A stretch of 48,426 bases of DNA from an uncultured Lachnospiraceae bacterium (GCA_910577115.1 CAJTMC010000030.1:1-48426), one strand, 5' to 3'. Positions 18,413 through 27,491 are shown, numbered from the stretch's first letter. Notes: generated from the sequence alone by a model not told the origin. Translations and numbers: made by a program.

Positions 18413-18847
18413 TTATATCACATAATAATCCGCCGCTTTCTCTTTCTCAATCTCCAGTAAATCCTGCACCGTAATATTGTCAATTACATCATTTACCGCA
18501 TCATAAATGCGCCTGTATACCTCAACCGTAGCACATCGTCCGTTCCGCTCGCAGGGAAGTGCATTCTCCGCCAAACATTCCACAGGCGCAAGCGATCCCT
18601 CTGTCAGTCGTAAAATCATACCAACCGTATATTCCTGCGGATTTTTCACAAGCTGATATCCGCCCTGTGCTCCCCTTGTGCTGCGCACATATCCAGATTT
18701 ATTGAGCACTGCAATAATCTGCTCCATATATTTTTCGGAGATTTCCTGTCTTGTTGCAATGTCCTTAAGCTTAACGGTCTCCCCCATATGCGCGCCCAAG
18801 TCCAACATAATCCGTAAAGCATACCGTCCCTTTGTTGATATGGTCAT
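18413..18847 (-). CDS. Rrf2 family transcriptional regulator, IscR-like
   Basis: A 144-residue DNA-binding protein. The N-terminal winged helix contains TKGRYALRIMLDLGAH and the recognition region QEISEKYMEQIIAVL, followed by the wing STRGAQGGYQL, all diagnostic of Rrf2. Three cysteines (C91, C99, C105, in CLAENALPC and NGRC) lie where IscR binds its iron-sulfur cluster, although the first spacing is two residues longer than in E. coli IscR. It probably senses Fe-S status or redox stress. It stands alone on its transcript with its own promoter (18927-18955) and terminator, and self-regulation is likely but no operator is proven. Neither iscS nor iscU is next to it, so its targets are not evident from context. 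Confidence 0.88.
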   Translation of the reverse strand: MTISTKGRYALRIMLDLGAHMGETVKLKDIATRQEISEKYMEQIIAVLNKSGYVRSTRGAQGGYQLVKNPQEYTVGMILRLTEGSLAPVECLAENALPCERNGRCATVEVYRRIYDAVNDVIDNITVQDLLEIEKEKAADYYVI

Positions 18848-18926
18848 ATACTGCCTCCCACTATTGTATGATAATTCAACCTATGGTCAAACTATTATTG
18901 TATATCTACTTTCCTACCTAATTTAA

Positions 18927-18955
18927 TATATATCATTTAATCCCTATAATGTCAA
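18927..18955 (-). promoter_or_regulatory. Sigma-A promoter of the Rrf2 gene
   Basis: On the minus strand, TTGACA (18955-18950) and TATATA (18932-18927) are separated by exactly 17 bp, about 80 bases upstream of the start codon. Confidence 0.8.
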
Positions 18956-19003
18956 TCGGTTTTGTTGTGATAGCCTTCCATTACACTACCATACAACTTT
19001 TTT

Positions 19004-21052
19004 TTATAACAAACCAACCAATACCCCGCCAAGCACCGCTGCCGCAAGCATGGGCAATATTGTTGTAAGCACAGTAAGCCTTATCCTGCCGCGTTTATAA
19101 AATCTGCCCTTCTTACTGTCCTCTATCGCAGTCCAAAATCCCTGCACACAGCATAACAATATAGTGACAACCACAACGACAACAAGTGGATACGTTCCAT
19201 TCTCCTCCGAAACTGTATTTACCGTACCGTCTTCCCCGACTGTCACGAGCTCTATCCCGAATGTCTTCCCCTCCGCAATCTGACCGGAAAATGCCCTTTC
19301 AATCTGCGCAAAATCCGCACAAAACTCAGACATATTCTCCTGATACCACGCAAGCGACGCATGTCTGAAAAGTACATTGAACAAAACCTCATTCACTATC
19401 GGCACGCACACACTGTCAACGTCTTCATACACTGTAACCGAGCGGTTTGCGCGCCCTTCCATAATATCCTCTGTCAACGTTTCAGGCAGAACATACCCAC
19501 ACTCCGCCTCGTCCCTTAGTACAAGCCGCTCCACCTCGTCCGCACTTTCACACATCTGAAACCGTACAAGCCCGTCATGCGCCAAAAGCTGCTCCTCATA
19601 CGCCCCGCCTTCATCAAATACAGCCACCGAAAAAGTAGTGTCTGACTGCTTCTCAAGCCGCGCAATCAAAACAGACACTGCTGCCATAAGCACAAGGCTG
19701 ATCAATATGCTTTTCCGAAAAAGCATTCGTTTCAATAATACCCAAGCCACAGGCGGCACAAACACCGTTTTAAATTTCTTTCGCTTTGTTCCCCCAGCAG
19801 AATCATCATAGCGCAGCATCTCCAAATAAGCCCACATAACATTGAGCATAAAAAGTACAACACTCCAAACCAAAAGTCCCAAAGACGCAGAAGAAAACTT
19901 TTGTGTATCACCCGAAAGCGCCATTGTAAACGCAGACTTTAGAAATGACGCGGGAAGATACTTTCCTACATGATAAGCCAAATCCGGCAAAAGGGCAGAC
20001 GGCACGATGCACCCTGACAAATAAGCCTGTATCAATGCCAGTAGCCCAATCGCCAAAAGCGCATTTTTCTTTTCTCCAAAGATCCTGTAAATCAGCATGA
20101 AATATAGCACGCCAAACGCCATAACAAAAAGCATCAACCCAACCACATCAAAGGCAGGCTTTACACTGAACTGCTCTCTCACAGACGGCAGTACCAAAGC
20201 TGCAAACGGCAAAAGTCCCGTCACGGCCATTGGTAAAAATCCCGCAAAAAAGCCGCATATCACCTGCCACAGCCGCGAAGCGTTGAGTCTTTTTTCAAGA
20301 ATCGTCCGCCACATTTTACTATGGCAGAAAAAGCCGCCAAAAAAGAGACCTGCCAGCAGCATATATACAGTCAACAGCGCACTCCCGTAATAAATGACAT
20401 AGGTGTCATTTTCCGTTGCAGAAACGCTTTTCGTCCGAAACAGGCTTTCCCGTCCCGCCGCCACGCCGAGATTAAAGCGGTTTATGTCATCATATAGCTG
20501 CTGTACAAGGTCATTTTCCGAATAAAACAAATCGCCAAGCACATACTGCACCGCATAAATCTCTGCCTGCGCCGTTTCCAGCATTCCCACCGCAGAGTTT
20601 GCAAGTTCTTGAAACAGCAGGTTTTTCAGATTCCCAAGCTCCCCATTATCCGGCATATTGCCAGCGGACAGATAAATTGTCACCGGTGTGTTTTGACCCG
20701 AAAGAATTCCCTCTACGACCTTCTCCGGCAGCATGACAAGCGCAGCAAGCTCTCCCTCCTGCAAAAGCGCCAGTCCTTCCTCCTCAGACACCCGTTCCAT
20801 ACTGCAGAGCGCCTTCACAGACTCCATCTCCTGCACATAAGCCACTGCCATGTCCGTAAGCGCATTGTCCGCCGCCACATATCCGACTTGCATCAAGTGT
20901 TCATTCTGTGTCTGCCTCCCGACTGTGACACAAAAAGCAGCCGCTCCTGCCGCCAGTCCCAAAACAAGCACAAGCAAAACTGCTCTTTTCAATATATCGG
21001 GCAGCATCACTGCCGCCCGTTTCCATTCTGTTATAAACCATTTGTTATTCAT
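19004..21052 (-). CDS. ABC-2 type transporter permease, duplicated halves
   Basis: A 682-residue membrane protein. One membrane segment lies near residues 21-42 (RAVLLVLVLGLAAGAAAF) and is followed by a ~170-residue extracytoplasmic domain. Then comes a bundle of helices around residues 220-415. A second cycle begins near 443 (VLLKRMLFRKSILISLVLMA), with an outer domain and final helices near 627 and 663. This is two ABC2_membrane_3-like units fused in one chain, as in drug, lantibiotic or lipid exporters. Its start overlaps the previous gene by 8 bp, so it is coupled to the single-pass partner and the ATPase upstream. The substrate cannot be read from the sequence. Confidence 0.75.
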   Translation of the reverse strand: MNNKWFITEWKRAAVMLPDILKRAVLLVLVLGLAAGAAAFCVTVGRQTQNEHLMQVGYVAADNALTDMAVAYVQEMESVKALCSMERVSEEEGLALLQEGELAALVMLPEKVVEGILSGQNTPVTIYLSAGNMPDNGELGNLKNLLFQELANSAVGMLETAQAEIYAVQYVLGDLFYSENDLVQQLYDDINRFNLGVAAGRESLFRTKSVSATENDTYVIYYGSALLTVYMLLAGLFFGGFFCHSKMWRTILEKRLNASRLWQVICGFFAGFLPMAVTGLLPFAALVLPSVREQFSVKPAFDVVGLMLFVMAFGVLYFMLIYRIFGEKKNALLAIGLLALIQAYLSGCIVPSALLPDLAYHVGKYLPASFLKSAFTMALSGDTQKFSSASLGLLVWSVVLFMLNVMWAYLEMLRYDDSAGGTKRKKFKTVFVPPVAWVLLKRMLFRKSILISLVLMAAVSVLIARLEKQSDTTFSVAVFDEGGAYEEQLLAHDGLVRFQMCESADEVERLVLRDEAECGYVLPETLTEDIMEGRANRSVTVYEDVDSVCVPIVNEVLFNVLFRHASLAWYQENMSEFCADFAQIERAFSGQIAEGKTFGIELVTVGEDGTVNTVSEENGTYPLVVVVVVTILLCCVQGFWTAIEDSKKGRFYKRGRIRLTVLTTILPMLAAAVLGGVLVGLL

Positions 21053-22523
21053 AATTAAACTTCCTGATTGAACCTAGTGCCTCATAAACCATTTTCTGAA
21101 TGTCCTGCATACTCATATCCAGTAAATCCACATAGTCCTCCGGAATTTCAGGTTCCTCGTCCGTAGGTTCAAGCTCTATTACAGCGCTCAGATAACAAAC
21201 CTCCTCATCATCTAACGAAAGACTTGAATTGTTCAGACAAAACGTATATTCTTCACCCTTCACAATGTCCGTAAATTCACCATCTGCCGTAAAACAAAGC
21301 TTACCGTCCGGTATGTCAATCGAAATTTCCATATCATAGCTCATATCTTCCTTATTGAAATCATTTGCATATGCAAACTTCATATCTCTATCATGGTCAT
21401 CTGTTTGAATCAGAAGCGTCATATCCTCATTATAGTATGTATCCGTTACTCCGGCATCACGCTCAATTCCCAAATATGTAATTTTCTCTCCGTTTTTTGC
21501 ATAAATGCCGCCCTCTATAACATCAAGCGCACGCTCTTCTCCCAAAAAGCTGATATTAACCGCTATAAAGGCACCGTCCTCCGTCTCCATATCTGCAGGC
21601 GAAGAAATATTCACAATACGTCCTTTCTGATCAAAATAAAAATCAAGCACATAATCCGTTTTCAAACGCATTGCAGTCGCAGCTTTAATAAATCCATCGA
21701 CATACTCTTTTGTCTGAGCGCTCTCAGACGCATCACTTGCCCTCTCCATAAGGCTGTCCATGTATAGTTCATAGAAATCGCTTGCAAAAATGTCTTCTTC
21801 AAGCGCTTCCATATATTGGTTAACTGCTTCTTTTGCCACAGTCACCCGCACACCCGAACGGCCGCTCTCTACATTCCTAATATTTTCATGAGTAGTGTTT
21901 TCTTCAATTACCGCAGCCGACTTGTGGAAAATTGAAAAAAATTCATCAGACGCTTCCTCATTCTCATTTTCCTGAAAAAGTTCAATCGAATAATCCTCGG
22001 GCAATGTCGTATCAAAAAGTTCTGCCCACTCCGAATTGTTAAATTTTTCACCAAAATTTGTCAAACCCACCCGATACGTATCCTTGAGGAACTGAGGCAG
22101 ACTGATATAAAGCGTATCCTGTGTTGCCGCAACATCTGCAAACGGCATTTGAAAACCGTACATCCCAATCTTGATCTCACAATTCATACTTTTCTTACTC
22201 TGGTTGACCAGCGCATCAACATTAAATTCCATGTTAGTTGTCTCACCGTCTGTAACCGTTATGGATACATCTGTATTTGTATGCATTGTTCCCATTCTGC
22301 GTAGTTCATCAATTGCATCAAAATCAATCTGTTCCGAAAGCGAACTGCCATACTGCGCCATCTCCAACGCCATTTTTGCCGTAGCCGCCTGCAGCCGCAG
22401 TTCCGGCTTGCTTCCAAGCGCCCTTCCTGCAAAAAACACTGCCACAGCTGCCACAATCACAACAACAACTGCCGCCGCAATCCCAATCACCAAACCTGCC
22501 CTGTTCTTTTTTTCTACCTCCAT
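21045..22523 (-). CDS. Membrane-anchored extracytoplasmic protein of the ABC operon
   Basis: A 492-residue protein. I chose the second ATG (22523) because AAAGGG lies seven bases upstream; the ATG six bases before it sits directly on that site. One N-terminal helix (about residues 10-30, VIGIAAAVVVVIVAAVAVFF) is followed by a single ~460-residue outer domain rich in Asp and Glu, with alternating beta strands in its second half. I do not recognise the domain; uncharacterised DUF proteins of this layout accompany ABC-2 exporters in Clostridia. It lies between the ATPase (16-bp gap) and the permease (8-bp overlap), so it is probably an accessory subunit of that transporter, for example for substrate handling at the cell surface. 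Confidence 0.6.
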   Translation of the reverse strand: MEVEKKNRAGLVIGIAAAVVVVIVAAVAVFFAGRALGSKPELRLQAATAKMALEMAQYGSSLSEQIDFDAIDELRRMGTMHTNTDVSITVTDGETTNMEFNVDALVNQSKKSMNCEIKIGMYGFQMPFADVAATQDTLYISLPQFLKDTYRVGLTNFGEKFNNSEWAELFDTTLPEDYSIELFQENENEEASDEFFSIFHKSAAVIEENTTHENIRNVESGRSGVRVTVAKEAVNQYMEALEEDIFASDFYELYMDSLMERASDASESAQTKEYVDGFIKAATAMRLKTDYVLDFYFDQKGRIVNISSPADMETEDGAFIAVNISFLGEERALDVIEGGIYAKNGEKITYLGIERDAGVTDTYYNEDMTLLIQTDDHDRDMKFAYANDFNKEDMSYDMEISIDIPDGKLCFTADGEFTDIVKGEEYTFCLNNSSLSLDDEEVCYLSAVIELEPTDEEPEIPEDYVDLLDMSMQDIQKMVYEALGSIRKFNYE

Positions 22524-22539
22524 ACCCATTCCCTTTCTG

Positions 22540-23208
22540 CTACGATTGACCTTTAATCTCCCTGATTAATGCCTCTTGGCGAAGCGTTCTGTCAATCTCC
22601 TTGCTTTTTCCGTTGTGCAGTGCGTAAACTTTGTCACACAACTCCAAATCACTTTCCTCATGTGTCGCAATTAATATAGTGCCGCCCTGTTTTTTATATT
22701 TTGCAAGATACCCTCTAATCTCTGCTTTCCCCATTAAATCCAAAGCAGCATCCGGTTCATCCAAAATTAAAATTGGCGGATTCCCCGCCAATGCGCAGCC
22801 AATACTCACACGCTTTTTCATGCCGCCTGAAAGCTTATCTACTCTCGTCCGGCACATTTCATCTACCCCAAGCTCTTTTAAAAATCCCTGTTTCAGGGAA
22901 AGCCGAAGCTCTGCCCTATCCCGATACCAAAGACTTAAATTGTCAAGCACGCTCAGCTCGTTCATCAGGCTGCCCTCCTGCGGCACATATCCTACACACG
23001 CAGCAGGTGATTTGCCCGTATCAAAAAAAAACTCTCCGCTGTCTGCCTTTTTTAAGCCTGCAAGAATGTTGAAAAGCGTAGACTTTCCACATCCGTTCTC
23101 ACCAACAATGCCAATGCACTCTCCCGCGGCCGCTGATAAGCTTACGCCTTTAAGCACCTTCTTTTTTCCATAAGAGCTGACAATGTTCCTCACAACAATA
23201 CGCTCCAT
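22540..23208 (-). CDS. ABC transporter ATP-binding protein
   Basis: A 222-residue ATPase with all expected motifs: Walker A GENGCGKST (about residues 36-44), a Q-loop in GYVPQEGSL, signature LSGGMKKR, Walker B ILILDEP with a D-loop DAALD, and the switch histidine in ATHEES. The usual length for an export-type nucleotide-binding subunit. It is the first gene of a three-gene set with the single-pass protein and the fused permease, and lies 38 bp after the Rep gene, with no terminator seen between them, so it may share the Rep transcript. It powers ABC-2 transport at the inner face of the membrane; the substrate is unknown. Confidence 0.88.
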   Translation of the reverse strand: MERIVVRNIVSSYGKKKVLKGVSLSAAAGECIGIVGENGCGKSTLFNILAGLKKADSGEFFFDTGKSPAACVGYVPQEGSLMNELSVLDNLSLWYRDRAELRLSLKQGFLKELGVDEMCRTRVDKLSGGMKKRVSIGCALAGNPPILILDEPDAALDLMGKAEIRGYLAKYKKQGGTILIATHEESDLELCDKVYALHNGKSKEIDRTLRQEALIREIKGQS

Positions 23209-23246
23209 TACAATCCCTCATCCCTCTGCATAGAACATATGTACGT

Positions 23247-24338
23247 CTATACATTTGCCAAAATCTGTTCTTCGATATCTGCCATATTCATCTGCTTATA
23301 ACTGCTCAAATCGTTATTATTCCAGCCTTTCCCTCTCCTGCCGCTGAAAATTGTCGGTTCATTATATCCGTTTTTCAGAATTGTGAGCACATATCCCACT
23401 TTATTTTCAACCGCAGGCTGTTGAAGTGTGCGTGTAAGCACCTCGAAAAGCTGCTCACGTGTACGGTCGTTGGCCTTTGCTGTGCGAAGAATGTCCTTTG
23501 CTTCCTTCAAAGAGCAGCCAAACACATCAATAATCTCCTGCTCCTCGTCCGAGGCAATCACCACACCACCGTTCTTGTCCATGTTTTCCACAATTTCCAC
23601 CACCGTACGGTTCTTCTTCACACGCTTGATTTTAAACCGGACCGCACCAAGTCCCATCTGACCGCTCGGAAGCTTTTCCTGAATCAGCTCGTACTCAAAC
23701 GCAATATCCGTATTCCCGTTAATCTCCTCATGCGGTTTTTCCAAAATTTCACGCTTTACGTTTCCGTTTGCATAGGACTCCGGAATTTTCATCATTTTCC
23801 GAAGCTCCTCAAAGGTAACCTGATAGACGCCGTTATTGAAGGTCTCATGCTCCTTCAAAAGATAATAAAGTCTTTTCGAATACTTTTTGGTCAGATTGAG
23901 CGGATACTCGATACGATAATAGGCGCCCTGCTTCGCTTCCATAATCATCTGCTTTACTTCGGGGTGCAGATCAAGCACAATCTTGCTTTTTCCCTCATCA
24001 CCGCGCTTTTTTTGATATTTAATCTTGCTGAACCAGGGATAATAGATATCCGTACCCTCATCCTCTTTCAGGCGAAATCCCAGACCCTCAAACTTTTTCA
24101 CTGCTTTCTGCAAGTATGAATATGCGTTCGATTCATCTTGGAGGTTATAAAGATGCTTTACGTCCGATATATTGATTTCATATCTTGTATTCTCCTCTGT
24201 GTCATTTCCCTCACCCACAATGCCAAGCAGGATATCCAAAATATCATTCTGCCTTCTGTCCAAATCGTATCTTGCTTCAATTATGGTTTTTGGGCGAAAA
24301 GCAACCTCTGCTCCACCCTTTTTTGGTTTCCGGTTCAT
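23247..24338 (-). CDS. Rep_3 family replication initiator-like protein
   Basis: A 363-residue protein. The ATG at 24338 is preceded by GGGGGA at 8 nt; a TTG two codons earlier is too close to that site. The N-terminal RRQNDILDILLGIVG and the segment YPLNLTKKYSKRLYYLLKEHE resemble the paired winged helices of RepB/Rep_3 plasmid initiators, with FKIKRVKKNRTV between the second winged helix and a C-terminal extension. The C-terminal ~110 residues (VFGCSLKEAKDILRTAKAND and beyond) are outside the usual Rep core. No iterons, partition genes or other plasmid genes lie beside it, and flanking genes look chromosomal. It may be an integrated-plasmid relic or a chromosomal DNA-binding protein derived from Rep. 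Confidence 0.75.
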   Translation of the reverse strand: MNRKPKKGGAEVAFRPKTIIEARYDLDRRQNDILDILLGIVGEGNDTEENTRYEINISDVKHLYNLQDESNAYSYLQKAVKKFEGLGFRLKEDEGTDIYYPWFSKIKYQKKRGDEGKSKIVLDLHPEVKQMIMEAKQGAYYRIEYPLNLTKKYSKRLYYLLKEHETFNNGVYQVTFEELRKMMKIPESYANGNVKREILEKPHEEINGNTDIAFEYELIQEKLPSGQMGLGAVRFKIKRVKKNRTVVEIVENMDKNGGVVIASDEEQEIIDVFGCSLKEAKDILRTAKANDRTREQLFEVLTRTLQQPAVENKVGYVLTILKNGYNEPTIFSGRRGKGWNNNDLSSYKQMNMADIEEQILANV

Positions 24339-24436
24339 CTCCAATGTCCCCCATTCTTAATTCCCTTGCAAAATCCTTTCTTTGCAGTACTCCCCAATAT
24401 CTGTTTTCTCAAAAGGTATGAAAAAATGTATCCTTC

Positions 24437-24475
24437 TATCATATCTATGATAAAGCAATTTGCGAGTTTACGCAA
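24437..24475 (-). promoter_or_regulatory. Promoter with palindromic operator upstream of the Rep gene
   Basis: On the minus strand, TTGCGT (24475-24470) and TATCAT (24452-24447) are 17 bp apart. The -10 box is half of an interrupted palindrome, TATCATA-n2-TATGATA on the plus strand (24437-24452). This suggests that a repressor, possibly Rep itself, blocks the promoter. Confidence 0.55.
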
Positions 24476-24590
24476 GTAGTTTACAGAATTTATTTTTAGG
24501 GAAAAGTATTAAAAATAAAAAGCTGCTTTGTGCAATATGATAAAAAATTAAAAATTTATAAAAATTATTAACCAAATATAAAATACTTCC

Positions 24591-24619
24591 TTGTGTTACT
24601 GCCAAAATAAGTATACAAT
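24591..24619 (+). promoter_or_regulatory. Candidate promoter of the chemoreceptor gene
   Basis: TTGTGT (24591-24596) and TACAAT (24614-24619) with a 17-bp spacer, leaving a ~125-nt leader before the start codon. No flagellar sigma-28 promoter was seen. Confidence 0.5.
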
Positions 24620-24630
24620 AAAAGCATAGT

Positions 24631-24662
24631 CAAATACCCCACAGCAAGCTGCAGCGTATTTG
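24631..24662 (+). other. Stem-loop in the chemoreceptor leader
   Basis: CAAATAC (24631-24637) pairs with GTATTTG (24656-24662), with an inner AGC/GCT pair. A second small stem CACGC-AA-GCGTG follows near 24690-24701. The leader is structured, but it does not match the cyclic-di-GMP riboswitch core that I know, and no ligand is proposed. Confidence 0.4.
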
Positions 24663-24750
24663 GCACTCGCAGCATTTTTCCAAATATCCACGCAAGCGTG
24701 TCTAATTGGTTATTTACTTGCGGGAATAAAGCACATAGGAGGGGTTTATC

Positions 24751-26784
24751 ATGAGCCAACAAAAAAAGGAAGCAAAAACTTCAAGAAAACGAATCGCAGA
24801 CGAAATTCTTCATCAAATTGGTAAAAGCGTCATTATTGTATTTGTCATTGTAGCGGTAGTCGCTCTCTGCATGGTCGGCTGGCTGGTTATCTCATCAAAG
24901 CAGACGGAGCTGACACTGGAGTCGCACGCTGCCGCAAACCAGCTGGCAGGCTTTTTGGAACAATATACAAAAGGTGTGGAAAATTTGTCGGTAAATCCTG
25001 AAATCAGACAGGTATTAGCAGAAATCAAGCCTGGGGACGATATTCGGGAAGCGGAAAAAATAGATGCTGTCATAGACAATATTGCAGGAGTTGCAAGCCT
25101 TGATCCATCCAATATTATGGCGATATGGATTGCCGATTTGGACGCAAGCATGTTTATGCAGTCGGACGGCTCTACATCGGAAGAGGGCTGGGATATAACA
25201 ACACGAGAATGGTACAAGTGTATCGAAATGAAAAAAACAATCCTGACTGAGCCATATGCAGATTCTGTTACAGGAACAATGGTTTTAAGCGCTGTATCTC
25301 CGGTTTACGACGAATCGGGAACTGCACTTGGCGCGGTGGGTATGGACATTTCAATGGTTCATATGACAGAGGTTATGAGCGGATATAAAATAGGCCGGGG
25401 CGGTTATATCCTGTTATTATCCCAAAACGGCACATTCCTGTATCACCCGCAGAGTGATATTATCCAAAAAAATATTGCAGATATCAAAATATCACAGAAT
25501 GTTGTTGACGCAGTCATGTCAGGCAGCAACACGTTCCTGCGCTATACCGTAAACGGTACACCAAAATACGGTTCCGTAGAACCCGCCGGAGAAACCGGTT
25601 ATATCATTGTCAGCAACATGCCTGTTTTTGAATACTATTCCCTTCTGATTAGTATGATTGTGATATTATTAATTATCTTTATCATCGGTATTATTCTGAT
25701 TGCAGTCAACATTAAAAAGAGCGCCGCAAATCTGACAAAGCCGATTTTGGAGCTAAACAGCATCGCACAGCAGCTTGCTGCCGGAGATTTGGACGTACAC
25801 CTTCATATTGAATCGGAAGATGAGATTGGTGAGTTGGGACAGTCCATCGGAAAGACCGTCAGCCGCCTGAAAGAATATATTGTATACATAGATGAAACTG
25901 CCGAGGTTCTCACACAGATTGCGGACGGAAAGCTGAGTATTCAGCTCAAGAATGATTATATCGGTGAGTTCCAAAAGATTAAAGATGCATTAATCAATAT
26001 TTCCGATTCCATGAACAGTGTTATGGAGGGAATCAATGAGACTTCCGAGCGCGTTTCAGTCGGCGCGACTGAGCTTGCATCGGCATCCCAGATGATTGCA
26101 GAAGGCGCAGAAATGCAGGCCGCATCTGTACAGCAAATCGCTGCAACAACAAACACTATTGCGGATCATGTGGAGAACAGTCACAGAGATGCCGAGCTTG
26201 CAGCGGATCAAACAAATCGTGTTACCGATATGATTGAGCAGAATCAGGAAAAGATGACTATCATGATGGAGGCAATGAACGAAATCCGTCAGACATCACA
26301 GAAGGTTGTCGGAATTATTCAGACCATTGAAGACATTGCATCACAGACAAATCTGCTGTCATTGAACGCTTCCATTGAAGCAGCCCGCGCAGGAGAAGCC
26401 GGAAAAGGGTTTGCAGTTGTGGCAGACGAAATCGGAAAGCTTGCTTTGGAAAGCTCAAAGGCAGCGAGCACGACAAAAAATTTAATTGAAATTTCAATGG
26501 AAGAAATCAATAAAGGAAATACGATTGCAGACAGTGCCATGGGCGCGCTTCGGGAATCTGTAAGCGCTGTCGGAAATGTCAATGCAATGATTAAAAAGAC
26601 CGCAGAAAACGCTGCTGTTCAGGCTGAAAGCATGGAGCAGCTGCGTGCCGGAATCGACGAAATTGCACGCGCGATACAAGACAACTCCGCTGCATCGCAG
26701 GAGACCTCTGCAACCTCGGAAGAGCTTGCATCTCATGCAGATGTGTTGAATAAGATGGTGCAGAAATTTGAGCTGCAGCGTTAA
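24751..26784 (+). CDS. Methyl-accepting chemotaxis protein with dCache sensor
   Basis: A 677-residue chemoreceptor following an AGGAGG site. Membrane helices lie at about residues 27-49 and 300-322. The ~250-residue outer domain between them has the dCache pattern (ISTREWYK-like DITTREWYKCIE, LTEPYADSVTGTMVLSAVSPVY, AVGMDISM). A HAMP domain follows (about 328-380) and a second HAMP-like segment (about 383-430). The signalling domain (430-670) has the near-invariant hairpin tip IASQTNLLSLNASIEAARAGE (about residue 535), where it contacts CheA and CheW. It has no C-terminal CheR-docking pentapeptide. The ligand is unknown; dCache receptors often sense amino acids or small organic molecules. No che or flagellar genes are nearby. 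Confidence 0.92.
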   Translation: MSQQKKEAKTSRKRIADEILHQIGKSVIIVFVIVAVVALCMVGWLVISSKQTELTLESHAAANQLAGFLEQYTKGVENLSVNPEIRQVLAEIKPGDDIREAEKIDAVIDNIAGVASLDPSNIMAIWIADLDASMFMQSDGSTSEEGWDITTREWYKCIEMKKTILTEPYADSVTGTMVLSAVSPVYDESGTALGAVGMDISMVHMTEVMSGYKIGRGGYILLLSQNGTFLYHPQSDIIQKNIADIKISQNVVDAVMSGSNTFLRYTVNGTPKYGSVEPAGETGYIIVSNMPVFEYYSLLISMIVILLIIFIIGIILIAVNIKKSAANLTKPILELNSIAQQLAAGDLDVHLHIESEDEIGELGQSIGKTVSRLKEYIVYIDETAEVLTQIADGKLSIQLKNDYIGEFQKIKDALINISDSMNSVMEGINETSERVSVGATELASASQMIAEGAEMQAASVQQIAATTNTIADHVENSHRDAELAADQTNRVTDMIEQNQEKMTIMMEAMNEIRQTSQKVVGIIQTIEDIASQTNLLSLNASIEAARAGEAGKGFAVVADEIGKLALESSKAASTTKNLIEISMEEINKGNTIADSAMGALRESVSAVGNVNAMIKKTAENAAVQAESMEQLRAGIDEIARAIQDNSAASQETSATSEELASHADVLNKMVQKFELQR

Positions 26785-26840
26785 GAATAATATCATATTA
26801 TTGTAAACGCCGACTCGCTTTTTAAATTATGTTACCACAA

Positions 26841-26882
26841 AAAAACTCCCTGCGGGATTTTATCTGCCTGCAGGGAGTTTTT
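26841..26882. terminator. Bidirectional terminator between chemoreceptor and Hsp20
   Basis: A 13-bp stem (AAAAACTCCCTGC/GCAGGGAGTTTTT) with a 16-nt loop carries A runs on the left and T runs on the right. It can end the plus-strand chemoreceptor transcript and the minus-strand hsp20 transcript. Confidence 0.85.
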
Positions 26883-26893
26883 TGTGTTTTGCA

Positions 26894-27337
26894 TTAACCT
26901 TCAATCGCAATATAATGGTTTTGATCTTCGATAGCTTTCTTCTCCTCTTTCGGAATTTGGAACGTCAGAATTCCGTTCTCGTATCTTGGGTGAACGTCAG
27001 TTTCTGTCACATGCGCTCCTACATAGTAGCTGCGGCTCATGCTACCGGCATAGCGCTCGCGCCTGATGTAGTTTCCTTTCTCGTCCTGTTCGTCCTTGTT
27101 AACATCTTTCGCCGCACTGATAGTCAGATAGCCGTTATTCAACTGCATCTTGATCTCGTCCTTTCGAAAACCCGGAAGGTCAATATCGACCTCGTAGCCT
27201 GCGTCCGTTTCCTTTACGTCGGTCTTCATCATGTTCTTTGCATGATTTCCGTATAAAGCTCTGTCAATATCCGGAAATGCAAAATCCTCCATAAAGTTGT
27301 CAAATAAGTTTCCTCTAAAAATACTAGGCATCATCAT
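26894..27337 (-). CDS. Hsp20 / alpha-crystallin small heat shock protein
   Basis: A 147-residue ATP-independent chaperone that holds unfolding proteins in the cytoplasm. The alpha-crystallin domain (about residues 38-135) includes YEVDIDLPGFRKDEIKM and the hallmark YENGILTFQIPK, an A-x-x-x-n-G-x-L variant. The C-terminal IAI fits the I-x-I tail that links subunits in the oligomer. The AAAGGAG site lies nine bases before three consecutive ATG codons; the first is used here. Regulation is clear: a perfect CIRCE operator overlaps its promoter, so HrcA represses it and heat induces it. No other chaperone gene is in the window. Confidence 0.92.
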   Translation of the reverse strand: MMMPSIFRGNLFDNFMEDFAFPDIDRALYGNHAKNMMKTDVKETDAGYEVDIDLPGFRKDEIKMQLNNGYLTISAAKDVNKDEQDEKGNYIRRERYAGSMSRSYYVGAHVTETDVHPRYENGILTFQIPKEEKKAIEDQNHYIAIEG

Positions 27338-27449
27338 AAGTCATAGCTCCTTTCTTTGTTTGAAAAATATTTTTGCACAATCAGAATACTCTGAAGTGTT
27401 GTTTCCTGACATCGGGATTTGAATTTATCTGTTCCCTTGTTCTAGTTGT

Positions 27450-27478
27450 AATATAACACATATATTAGCACTCGTCAA
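27450..27478 (-). promoter_or_regulatory. Sigma-A promoter of hsp20
   Basis: On the minus strand, TTGACG (27478-27473) and TATATT (27455-27450) are 17 bp apart. The -35 box lies inside the CIRCE element. Confidence 0.8.
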
Positions 27479-27491
27479 TAGTGAGTGCTAA
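27465..27491. promoter_or_regulatory. CIRCE operator (HrcA binding site)
   Basis: Perfect consensus TTAGCACTC, nine-base spacer, GAGTGCTAA. It overlaps the promoter of the small heat shock gene, placing that gene under the HrcA repressor encoded elsewhere. Confidence 0.95.

Noticed and set aside
24631..24701. Chemoreceptor leader as a cyclic-di-GMP riboswitch
   Set aside because: Stems are present, but the conserved core sequences of the known cyclic-di-GMP classes were not found.
24568..24762. 64-codon minus-strand open frame overlapping the chemoreceptor start
   Set aside because: It has no ribosome binding site, covers the promoter and leader of the chemoreceptor gene, and shows no recognisable domain.
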